A stretch of DNA of 64,000 nucleotides, taken from NCBI RefSeq assembly GCF_024137865.1, contig NZ_CP099960.1, positions 124,001 through 188,000 on the forward strand, read 5' to 3'. Below, piece by piece: positions 26,777 through 34,300 of the stretch. Below the pieces are notes generated by a model. It did no database searches and was not told the origin of the DNA. It was given only the letters and a program-made list of their open reading frames with translations. A program made the position numbers and the translations under genes. Origin of the DNA: Moraxella sp. FZFQ2102. GTDB taxonomy: Bacteria > Pseudomonadota > Gammaproteobacteria > Pseudomonadales > Moraxellaceae. Within the stretch, counting starts at the first letter, position 1; every line of letters starts with the position of its first letter.

Positions 26777-26953
26777 TGCCATCATTGCAATGGCAGTATT
26801 TTCAAGGCTTAGCAATGGCAAAATCGCTAAAGCCAAGCCTTAAAAACATCTTTATTGTAGATGATTTTATTTTTGTTTTCAATTGTTAAATAATTCAAAG
26901 GCTTAGCTCATCGCCAACCCTCCAGCAAATCCATGACAACCACCCGTTAGCGA
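26777..26953 (-). promoter_or_regulatory. CRISPR leader
   Basis: 177 bp between cas2 and the newest repeat. It contains TGCCAT/ATGGCA inverted arms at 26777-26795, right beside the first repeat, and AAGGCTTAGC twice (near 26805 and 26898), features that could bind IHF or the adaptation complex. No open frame. Confidence 0.75.
26854..26882 (-). promoter_or_regulatory. Pre-crRNA promoter in the leader
   Basis: On the minus strand TTGAAA (26882-26877) and TACAAT (26859-26854) are 17 bp apart, placing the start about 70 nt before the first repeat. Confidence 0.7.
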
Positions 26954-27247
26954 TTAGACAATTAGCACATCTTGAAAGACATCCACCGCAGGCTTTGCTC
27001 CATGATGCTCCACCTTGCGTCGCCATTTACTTCCTAGATGATAAAAACGCAAACTATCCACCTTTGGGTCATAAGTTTTTAGCAATTTATCCTTTAGAAC
27101 CACCCACTGGTCGGGCGTTACATCACACTCAAATACCGAGTACTGCGCTCTCACGCCATAATCTAGACAATGCTTAGCGATTTGGCGAAGTCGTTTCGCT
27201 CCCGCTTTATCGTCTAGCGATATATCATAAGTAATTAACATCATCAT
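26954..27247 (-). CDS. cas2: CRISPR-associated endoribonuclease Cas2
   Basis: 97 residues with the N-terminal MLITYDISLDD strand carrying the metal-binding Asp at position 8, and C-terminal VDVFQDVLIV. Cas2 bridges two Cas1 dimers in the spacer-integration complex. It starts four bases after cas1. The leader begins at its stop codon. Confidence 0.96.
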   Translation of the reverse strand: MMMLITYDISLDDKAGAKRLRQIAKHCLDYGVRAQYSVFECDVTPDQWVVLKDKLLKTYDPKVDSLRFYHLGSKWRRKVEHHGAKPAVDVFQDVLIV

Positions 27248-27251
27248 AAGA

Positions 27252-28265
27252 CTATCTCATCAAAAATGGTGGATAATGTGCCAAATCACCCCGCAAATGC
27301 CTTGCTAGTAGCATGGCTTGAATATGGGGCAATAAGCCGATTTCCACTTCTTCTTTTAGATATGGATGAATGATTTTTTCTTGTTTTTTGACTTGCAAGG
27401 CTTGAAATACCAACTTTCTGGCATCTGGCTTGAGATTGACCGCGCCGCTAGCTTCGGTAGTAAAGTCATCAAGCTTAAGCTGTCCACGATTAACCAAAGT
27501 CAGCGCCAATCTATCCACCCACCATGCACGAAACTCTTCTAAAATATCCTGTGCCAAACTATCCCGCCCCGGTCTATCAGCGTGCAAAAATCCCACTTGC
27601 GGATCAAGCCCAACCCCTTGCAATGCCCCGCTAATATCCTTACCTACAATACTATAAAGTAATGATAATAAAGCATTTATTTCATCTTTTGGTGGTCTGC
27701 GATTACGTCCATGAAACACAAACCCTGTATCTTTGCCAATCAAATGATGAAATATCGCAAAATAATTTGCCGCCGCTTCACCCTCAATACCCCGAATTCC
27801 ATCAAGGCTTTGAGTATTTTGCAATCTTAACAGTCCATTATTCAGACATTGAATTGCCTGACCAATTTCAGCAATCTCGCCATGATTTCTTTGTCTGCGT
27901 TGTAGCACTCGTTTGGACGCTTGAATTTTGGCGGCGATAATATGCCGTGCAATTGGTACGGGGTTTTGTTCGGACAATCGATATTGCGCCCGCCGTAGCA
28001 GCACATTACCACTTTGTCGCCCCTGCAAACGCCCCAAAAATCGCCCATTTTCGGTAAAAAATGCCAAATTAACATTATTCTCACCACAAAATCCCATCAA
28101 AAACGGCGATACCAACACATTGCCAAAACAAAAGATATGCCCGATGGAATGTACTGGCAACTGCGCCATCTTTTTGCGTTCATGCTCCACCACCAGCGTT
28201 TCCCGCTCCTTATGCAGATAACTGCCCTGCGTGGTGATATACAGTGTATTTTGCAGCTTGCGCAT
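27252..28265 (-). CDS. cas1: CRISPR-associated integrase Cas1 (type I-C)
   Basis: 337 residues. Catalytic residues of the integrase are visible: Glu161 in GIEGEAAANYF, His228 in QVGFLHADRPGR and acidic residues in DILEEFR (240-245). Together with Cas2 and Cas4 it inserts spacers. AGGGAG stands 11 bases ahead of the ATG. It is separated from cas4 by the OLD-like gene and by a 165-bp spacer with a Neisseriaceae uptake sequence. Confidence 0.96.
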   Translation of the reverse strand: MRKLQNTLYITTQGSYLHKERETLVVEHERKKMAQLPVHSIGHIFCFGNVLVSPFLMGFCGENNVNLAFFTENGRFLGRLQGRQSGNVLLRRAQYRLSEQNPVPIARHIIAAKIQASKRVLQRRQRNHGEIAEIGQAIQCLNNGLLRLQNTQSLDGIRGIEGEAAANYFAIFHHLIGKDTGFVFHGRNRRPPKDEINALLSLLYSIVGKDISGALQGVGLDPQVGFLHADRPGRDSLAQDILEEFRAWWVDRLALTLVNRGQLKLDDFTTEASGAVNLKPDARKLVFQALQVKKQEKIIHPYLKEEVEIGLLPHIQAMLLARHLRGDLAHYPPFLMR

Positions 28266-28302
28266 GGTTAAAAAAACTCCCTTGATTTTGACCTCACCTT
28301 AA

Positions 28303-28314
28303 AGGCCGTCTGAA
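28303..28314 (+). repeat. Neisseriaceae DNA uptake sequence, AG-DUS form
   Basis: AGGCCGTCTGAA, an exact 12-mer of the AG-DUS variant, in the gap upstream of cas1. Confidence 0.85.
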
Positions 28315-28327
28315 AAATATGTCAGAT

Positions 28328-28395
28328 GTAGGACGGGTGTAAACCCACCGATTAGCCAGTCGCCCGATTTAAAAATTTTGTCGGATTACACCTAC
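28328..28395. repeat. Intergenic inverted-repeat element next to the DUS
   Basis: GTAGG and GTGTAA on the left are mirrored by TTACAC and CCTAC on the right, with a nested GGGT/ACCC hairpin. Short hairpins of this kind are common between Neisseria genes; I cannot name the element. Confidence 0.45.
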
Positions 28396-28430
28396 TTGAA
28401 AAGTTTTTATAATAACACCTATATTTACTA

Positions 28431-29813
28431 TCACTTTTCAAAATATTCATTTAAGCTATCAAATATTTTACTCATATCATCACGATAATGTTCTTGAAGG
28501 ACTTTGTCCTTATTTAATAAACCTTGTTTTTCAGCAACCGCATCGCGTGCGGGTTTTGTTCTAATATCATCAGCAGGAATAATTTCAAAACCATACTTGG
28601 GAAACTGTTCTTTCAAACTCTCAAAATTTTCTCTCTTATCTCCATCTAAAATGGCAGCTACTTTATCAAACCCTAAATCTTTTGCAATTTTGCATAAATA
28701 TTGAATATTTCCAGCACCACCCACTCCCCATCCAAAAAAACTTCCTTGCAATTTTTTATTTAACTGCTCAGCAATTTTAGGATATAAGATTACATCTTCT
28801 TGCCCCTCTACAAGAATGATTCCATCCTCTTGAAAAAAGAATTCACGAGCATCCAATCCCCATGTATGTGGATTATACAAATTACCCTCTGCCAGTTTTG
28901 GAATTAAAGCTGTTGAAGTTGAAGATAGCTGATAAATTTTTGTCCCCTCATCACTAGAGATAACTCTTGCCAAAGCCGCTCCCATAGATAAGGCATTAAT
29001 ATCAACAAAATAAGGAGAATGCGTTGATATGACAATCTGTCTATCTCTTGCATACTCAACAAAAAGTTTACTCAACCTCTTTTGCAGTGATGGATGTAAA
29101 GATAGTTCAGGTTCATCTATGACAATAATGTCACCTTGTTGTGAGTCATACAGGGCATCAACAATGACAAAAATACTGACAATACCCTCCCCCATTCCAT
29201 TACTAGAATAACTATTCCGACCAGATGTGAATTTTAAAAAATACTGCCCCATTTCATTTTGATCAATAGCCCACTCGGGTCTAAAACCTAAGACTTTCTC
29301 CAAAATATCATCAAATTCCTTTTTTGTCCCATCATCTTTTTCTATTGAAAACAATCTATATGAAAACTGATCTAATAATGAGCTTCTTTTAGCTTGAAAT
29401 GCAGTATTTAGGATATAGGTTTCTCTATTTACTTCGGATTTGTGAAAATATGGTTCAAAAGCCCTCCTAGATGGGACAACAAAAATCTTCTTCTCGCACT
29501 TTTCTCCCTCAAATTTTGTCTCGCTAGAACCTTTGTGCACCGACATCAAAATTTCCTGGCGTTCATCAAATAGATACTCAATCTCAACTTTGTCAATCAA
29601 ATTATTTCTGACTCCATTTGGAAAGCTGGGTGGGTTATACCCTTCTCTCGCTCTCAAACATTCAATAATTGAAGATTTTCCAGAATTGTTAGAGCCAGTA
29701 ATAATCGTAAGCCCACTACCTTCAATACCATCTTGTTTTGGAGTAGCAAAACTAATTTTTTGTTCTTGCTGAAAACCTCTATACCCCACTATTTTCATAG
29801 TTCTTAAAAACAT
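28431..29813 (-). CDS. OLD-like ATPase with TOPRIM nuclease domain, inside the cas operon
   Basis: 460 residues. An ABC/SMC-like ATPase comes first: Walker A GSNNSGKSS (40-48), signature-like SNGMGEG (204-210), Walker B IIVIDE (229-234) and His loop STHS (263-266). A TOPRIM domain follows: LVEGQED with Glu336, and LDGD with Asp390/Asp392, the metal-binding acidic residues. This is the OLD-family layout shared by P2 Old and Gabija GajA. No partner helicase or reverse transcriptase is adjacent. It starts 24 bases after cas4, same strand, and the DNA is visibly more AT-rich than the cas genes. The in-frame Met at residue 6 is an alternative start. Confidence 0.9.
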   Translation of the reverse strand: MFLRTMKIVGYRGFQQEQKISFATPKQDGIEGSGLTIITGSNNSGKSSIIECLRAREGYNPPSFPNGVRNNLIDKVEIEYLFDERQEILMSVHKGSSETKFEGEKCEKKIFVVPSRRAFEPYFHKSEVNRETYILNTAFQAKRSSLLDQFSYRLFSIEKDDGTKKEFDDILEKVLGFRPEWAIDQNEMGQYFLKFTSGRNSYSSNGMGEGIVSIFVIVDALYDSQQGDIIVIDEPELSLHPSLQKRLSKLFVEYARDRQIVISTHSPYFVDINALSMGAALARVISSDEGTKIYQLSSTSTALIPKLAEGNLYNPHTWGLDAREFFFQEDGIILVEGQEDVILYPKIAEQLNKKLQGSFFGWGVGGAGNIQYLCKIAKDLGFDKVAAILDGDKRENFESLKEQFPKYGFEIIPADDIRTKPARDAVAEKQGLLNKDKVLQEHYRDDMSKIFDSLNEYFEK

Positions 29814-29837
29814 TTTCTTATATCCCCATAGTGAAAT

Positions 29838-30509
29838 TTACTTATCATCAAACAACCCCGCCACATACCCCACCGACCTATCCTTCTCCAACAGCTTTGG
29901 TTGACATAACTCTATGAGCGAGCACGCCTTACAGCGTTTGTCATAGTTAGGTGAAGGTGTTTGCCCACTTGCCAGTAGAATCCTGACCTGATGAATGATG
30001 GTAAGCGTCTGCTCTCTTAGCGCATCGGTAAACGCCACAGATACGCGATGACGGGTCTGCATATACCATAGCGCGCCCTCGCTGATGGTTTGTTCAGTCA
30101 TCTCTTCCAAACACAGCGCCTGCGCACAAAGCTGGATTTCATCGAACGGCTCGGGTTTGGGCTTACCGCGTTTGTATTCCACAGGATACAGTTGCCCTGT
30201 GGAGAGTTCACACTCCACCATATCAATGACACCGCTTAGCCCCAGTCTTTCGGCAGAGACGTGTACACTACGCTCGAAGCGCACGCCTTTGCGCGTTTCT
30301 GGCTCACCGCTATCCACTCGCCTATGCAAGGCTTGACCTTGTGCAGTCAGATAATTTTCTGCCCACGCTTGTTCGTTGTGAATCAATGCACATTGGCGTG
30401 GGCAGAAGGCGTAGTGTTGCAGGGAGGAGAGAGAAACGGTGGGTAGATCCCGTTCCCCCGCGCCTGCAAGCAGTGGGTTTTGCATAGAATTTTGCAAATT
30501 TTCTGCCAT
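29838..30509 (-). CDS. cas4: CRISPR-associated exonuclease Cas4
   Basis: 223 residues of the RecB-like nuclease family. An N-terminal cysteine lies in HYAFCPRQCALIHNE, and the C-terminal group in RCKACSLIELCQP completes the iron-sulfur cluster. VEYKRGKPKP contains the catalytic lysine motif. Cas4 trims prespacers and selects the PAM. Its ATG overlaps the cas7 stop by one base (TAATG). Confidence 0.95.
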   Translation of the reverse strand: MAENLQNSMQNPLLAGAGERDLPTVSLSSLQHYAFCPRQCALIHNEQAWAENYLTAQGQALHRRVDSGEPETRKGVRFERSVHVSAERLGLSGVIDMVECELSTGQLYPVEYKRGKPKPEPFDEIQLCAQALCLEEMTEQTISEGALWYMQTRHRVSVAFTDALREQTLTIIHQVRILLASGQTPSPNYDKRCKACSLIELCQPKLLEKDRSVGYVAGLFDDK

Positions 30510-31411
30510 TAGAAGCCGTCAATCTCAGTAGGAACCAAGCCATCGAGATTATTCAATTCATAGCTGCCGTCTGCATTGACTTTCAGGCTGCCGTGAACTT
30601 TGGCAGATGAATACTGTCCTGCTTTGCAATTGTGTTCCCACCAAATCAGTTTCAACACCTGCATGCTACCTTCAGGGCGGGCGGATGAGGCGTCGCCTTC
30701 AAACAGTTTGGTTAAAACGGCTTTGATAGTTTCAGCATCGGCGTCGGAAAAGCCGGTGCGTTCGGCAAGTTGCGGCGACATGGCACCGAAGGCAACATAG
30801 ATGCCGCTATCCACGCGGTGCTTCATGCCCAAGGTGTCGGAACTTTTTTTCACATCACTATCACCATCACCATTCACGCTTTTGGTAATTTGAGTACTGG
30901 TAATATTGATGGGCTCAATACTGAATGCCGAATGAACGGTAACAGGACCGCGTACAGCAATAGATACACCATCTTCACCTTTACCGCTGAATGCTAAAAC
31001 TTGCCCAAAGCTACGCACATCCAACCATTTTTGGCAAGCCCTTTTGGCGATCTCATCCTTTTTCAAATCTTCCTGGGTGGATTTCTTCTTGTTTTTTTTA
31101 CCTATTTCGCCCCCCAATAAATCCGTTTCATCTGCATTCTGTTGGTTCTCCTTTAATTGTTTAATGAAAGCATCGTAGCGGTCTTTTAAGCTTACCATGC
31201 CATCATCTTTTCGCTCATTTGCTTGGACAAATATTGATTGTTTTTCATCCTGCAGGCGGTCGCGGATTTTGCGCTTCAAACAAACATCGGTCATTTCGCC
31301 GAAGCCTTGGAAGTCAGCGCGTGGACGGTTGCCGTTTAAAGGATCGCCATTGGGGTTGGCGTTGGTAACTTTAAGAATCAGGGCGAAGTCGATTTTTTTG
31401 GTTAAGCTCAT
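30509..31411 (-). CDS. cas7: Type I-C Cascade backbone protein Cas7 (Csd2)
   Basis: 300 residues beginning DFALILKVTNANPNGDPLNGNRPR, the Csd2 RAMP signature. It forms the helical filament along the crRNA spacer. A Lys-rich insert (KKNKKKSTQEDLKKDE) lies near residues 108-124. It starts 25 bases after cas8c, with AAGGAAA upstream of its ATG. Confidence 0.95.
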   Translation of the reverse strand: MSLTKKIDFALILKVTNANPNGDPLNGNRPRADFQGFGEMTDVCLKRKIRDRLQDEKQSIFVQANERKDDGMVSLKDRYDAFIKQLKENQQNADETDLLGGEIGKKNKKKSTQEDLKKDEIAKRACQKWLDVRSFGQVLAFSGKGEDGVSIAVRGPVTVHSAFSIEPINITSTQITKSVNGDGDSDVKKSSDTLGMKHRVDSGIYVAFGAMSPQLAERTGFSDADAETIKAVLTKLFEGDASSARPEGSMQVLKLIWWEHNCKAGQYSSAKVHGSLKVNADGSYELNNLDGLVPTEIDGF

Positions 31412-31436
31412 GTTGTTTTCCTTTCAATGTTTGGGG

Positions 31437-31838
31437 TTATTCAGCGGTTTTGGTTTTCTTTTGCTTGGCAGCTTTGCGCTCGGCAATTTGGCGGTTGATT
31501 TCCATTTTTTGGCAATGATAACCAAGAAGAAACTCACCGCTTAATTTGTCGTCGCAAATAAAATCATTGCGTTGGAACAGCTCCATAATTTCTCCAATGG
31601 CTTGCGTGCCCGTATCTTTGCCGCGGCTGCGAAGGCGGTCTTGATAGGGTTTCAATGCCAATTCGATATTGCGCCAAGTCGCGAACGGGTGTTCTGCAAA
31701 GCGCTGCATATAACGCTCGGCTGTGGTGGCACGCTTTTCCTCCGCCAGATAAAGCGCGTAGGACTCGATGTTCTCAGCTATTGCCAGCAGTCTGCCGAAT
31801 AAATAATCGCGGGAGCGGTTTTCAGTATCCAAGCTCAT
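31437..31838 (-). CDS. cas11c: Predicted internal Cas11c small subunit (within cas8c)
   Basis: An in-frame ATG at 31838 (cas8c codon 567) is preceded by CGGAGA ten bases upstream and would give a 133-residue product starting MSLDTENRSRDY. In type I-C systems, including that of Neisseria lactamica, Cas11 is known to be made from an internal start in the cas8c 3' end. Start position here is inferred from the ribosome binding site and the expected size. Confidence 0.6.
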   Translation of the reverse strand: MSLDTENRSRDYLFGRLLAIAENIESYALYLAEEKRATTAERYMQRFAEHPFATWRNIELALKPYQDRLRSRGKDTGTQAIGEIMELFQRNDFICDDKLSGEFLLGYHCQKMEINRQIAERKAAKQKKTKTAE

Positions 31839-33536
31839 AAGGTAAGTTCTCCGTTGTGATAAATCATGATGACGGGCGCGCCAGCCTTTGTATAAGGCAC
31901 AAGCGACGCCAATATTGCGTTGCCAATTAGCTTTACGAATTTTTTCCCCACCTTCTGGGCGGTGGTTTGCATAAGGATTGCAGGCTACTTGAAAACTTTT
32001 TTGCACCAAATAGTAAGGAATCGGCACGTTTTTGCCACCGGCAATCACGGGTAACAGGCGGGCGTAGAGTTGTTTTTTCAGGGTATCGCTTAAAGCCTGC
32101 CCATAAACGGCATAACCGATAGCAGCCGGCGACGGCGGCACGAACACCCAAAGGGTTTGTTTGTCGGATTTTTTGCCGTTTGGCTTTTCGATGCTGTGGC
32201 GTTGATACCAAGAAAAATCGTCTATCCAAGCGTCCAGATTGGCGAAATAATCAGCTGGCAGAAATTCTTGGTAATAGGTTAATGCCATGCGTCCATCTGT
32301 TGATTTATCTAACACAAGCAAAGAAATTTGCTCATGATTTTCCAAATTAACTCTATATCCATGCAGTTTTTTCTTAATAATCTCGGCTGCTTTTTGACCT
32401 ACCGAACTTGACCAATCTTTACCTGAAATGTTTGTTTCAGACGGCATTTCTTCTTCATTTTCAACCGTACTGGTATCTAAGTTATCCCAATCAATCATGC
32501 CAAAAGAATCTTTCATCGGCGATGGAACTTCTTTACCGCTAATTGCCCAAACAACCGTTTTTTGATCACCGTTACAGATTCCCTGACGCTTTATCAACCA
32601 TTTCAACATATTAAATGCTTTTTGAGAAACACCCCTTCCCAAGATTACAGCCTGACTGCCTAATTCAGATTTGGCACCATTGTCTCTATCCCCATAGAAC
32701 CGCCCCCGAAAAGTAAATCCAGTATAATCATTGGCAGAAACCACTTTCGCATTACCGTCAATTTTCGGGTATGCCTCTACCGGATAATCTTCTTCTCCCG
32801 TTATGTAGCATAACTCTTTGCTTTTATTACCTTGTTCAGATTGGCTTTCTTGATATTTAATCCATTGGCTCTTAATATTGCTTTTGCTCCATAAGTCGGA
32901 ATGAGGGTCACTTGGCATATCCACAGCCCACACAATTGTCAAACCAAACGGATCGTCCTTACCTGACATCAGGATATTATCTTCAAAAGAAAAATATTTT
33001 TTCTCGATCAAGTCATCAATCAGCGAACCTTTTTGGACATAGCGCAAGACAATGTTTATTTCTTGCAAACCACTAAACTCAGCCCAATCGGATAGCTGCT
33101 TCCCATAACATTCAAAATAACTTTGATATTTTGCCTTTTCCGCATCGGCAAAATTTTGTTTTTCCTCATCAGAGCCAGCAAGAAAATCTTGCCATTTTTT
33201 CCCACCTTTTCCCTTAGCCCTTTTGGGGGCAATTTGAGACAAATATTCAATTGTTAAGTAATCTTTCGCTGTTTTAGCAATATATTGCAAACCATCGTGC
33301 AACGCATATGCTGCAATCGTCGAACCAGAACGTTTTGATGATTTTTCGGTTACTTGAATAGGGACCTGCTTTTTGCCTTCAAACCGTTCTGCCCGTACCA
33401 GTTCTGCCTTGTCGTTTAGAACGACTTTCAAATGAACCGCTTTGGACAGATGAAACGGCAATGCTAATTCTTCATCATCCAACCCTTGGTTTTGGACAAA
33501 CTCATACGTCCGATACAATTTCTGCATCCAACTCAT
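31437..33536 (-). CDS. cas8c: Type I-C Cascade large subunit Cas8c (Csd1)
   Basis: 699 residues, longer than the usual ~570-620 of Csd1. It opens MSWMQKLYRTYEFV and has the C-terminal SLDTENRSRDYLFGRLLAIAE block typical of Csd1. It recognises the PAM and helps recruit Cas3. The ATG overlaps the cas5c stop by four bases (ATGA). An exact Neisseria uptake sequence lies inside at 32436-32447. The tail is very Lys-rich (RKAAKQKKTKTAE). Confidence 0.95.
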   Translation of the reverse strand: MSWMQKLYRTYEFVQNQGLDDEELALPFHLSKAVHLKVVLNDKAELVRAERFEGKKQVPIQVTEKSSKRSGSTIAAYALHDGLQYIAKTAKDYLTIEYLSQIAPKRAKGKGGKKWQDFLAGSDEEKQNFADAEKAKYQSYFECYGKQLSDWAEFSGLQEINIVLRYVQKGSLIDDLIEKKYFSFEDNILMSGKDDPFGLTIVWAVDMPSDPHSDLWSKSNIKSQWIKYQESQSEQGNKSKELCYITGEEDYPVEAYPKIDGNAKVVSANDYTGFTFRGRFYGDRDNGAKSELGSQAVILGRGVSQKAFNMLKWLIKRQGICNGDQKTVVWAISGKEVPSPMKDSFGMIDWDNLDTSTVENEEEMPSETNISGKDWSSSVGQKAAEIIKKKLHGYRVNLENHEQISLLVLDKSTDGRMALTYYQEFLPADYFANLDAWIDDFSWYQRHSIEKPNGKKSDKQTLWVFVPPSPAAIGYAVYGQALSDTLKKQLYARLLPVIAGGKNVPIPYYLVQKSFQVACNPYANHRPEGGEKIRKANWQRNIGVACALYKGWRARHHDLSQRRTYLMSLDTENRSRDYLFGRLLAIAENIESYALYLAEEKRATTAERYMQRFAEHPFATWRNIELALKPYQDRLRSRGKDTGTQAIGEIMELFQRNDFICDDKLSGEFLLGYHCQKMEINRQIAERKAAKQKKTKTAE
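32436..32447 (-). repeat. Neisseria DNA uptake sequence, exact 12-mer (in cas8c)
   Basis: ATGCCGTCTGAA on the minus strand, the canonical AT-DUS of Neisseria. Confidence 0.9.
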
Positions 33537-34294
33537 AATCCCAACTCCTTGGCTTCATCTTCCACCGGCTTCACGTTTTCGCCGCGTTTAAACGGTTTTT
33601 CAGGCTGCATCTCGCGGATAAAGCGGGTTTTAAGGCAGCCTGTATCATCGTTTACATTTGGGAATTCAATCACGCCGTATTGCATATTGGCCTGCCAAAA
33701 ACGGCTAACCAGCTCGTGTTTGCCCGTTTCTTCGGGATAGCCGAAGCTGTGGAACATTAGTCCGAAATCGAGATTGTCGATTTCATTGTAAAAGCCTGCT
33801 TTGCCGTCCCGACTTGGGCTGCCGAATTCGCACGGCTCCACATAGCCCTGACAATCGCGCGTGCCCAAGAAAATATCCTGTCGTCCGCCGCGCTCCAGCA
33901 TCCGCTTGGCAATTGCCATATGCTTGCCCAGATTGCGGTCGTCTTTGAGTTCTTCCCAGTATTCGTTCCAAGTAAAATGTGCTTGTACTTGGTATTCCAC
34001 ATCTTGCAGAAAGGTGTAAATCGCCAGCGTATTGCCGCCGTTCCAATCCAAGGGTTTGGTGGATTTGCTTTGGGTGCGAATCGGCTTCATCACACGGATT
34101 TTGTCGATGTGCCAAATCAGTGTGGGTTTCCAGTAGATGCTTTTCAAAATACCTTTTATCGCTTCATACGTCGGCACTTGGTAGCTGAATTTTTCGCCGC
34201 CGATTTTGGTAACGGGGTCGGTAAACAACGCCTGCCGCCCCCATACTCGAAAGCTAAATAATTCGCTCCGAAATGTTTTTTCATTTTCCATCAT
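33533..34294 (-). CDS. cas5c: Type I-C Cas5c, pre-crRNA endoribonuclease and Cascade subunit
   Basis: 253 residues with the Cas5 RAMP opening (FSFRVWGRQALFTDPVTKIGGEKFSYQVPTYEAIKGILKSIYWKP). There is no cas6 in the locus, and in type I-C Cas5 cuts the repeat hairpin itself and holds the 5' handle. GGAG precedes the ATG. Two Kingella-type uptake-sequence variants lie near its 3' end (33599-33610 and 33633-33644). Confidence 0.95.
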   Translation of the reverse strand: MMENEKTFRSELFSFRVWGRQALFTDPVTKIGGEKFSYQVPTYEAIKGILKSIYWKPTLIWHIDKIRVMKPIRTQSKSTKPLDWNGGNTLAIYTFLQDVEYQVQAHFTWNEYWEELKDDRNLGKHMAIAKRMLERGGRQDIFLGTRDCQGYVEPCEFGSPSRDGKAGFYNEIDNLDFGLMFHSFGYPEETGKHELVSRFWQANMQYGVIEFPNVNDDTGCLKTRFIREMQPEKPFKRGENVKPVEDEAKELGL

Positions 34295-34300
34295 TACTCC

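Noticed and set aside
23656..26889. Long open frames on both strands through the array, encoding repeated peptides such as VSTHAPAWGAT and FQHTLPHGER
   Set aside because: They arise because the 32-bp repeat has no stop codon in these frames. They have no ribosome binding sites and no homology character.
28504..29772. Several plus-strand frames opposite the OLD-like gene
   Set aside because: Shadows of the real minus-strand gene, with no start signals or recognisable domains.
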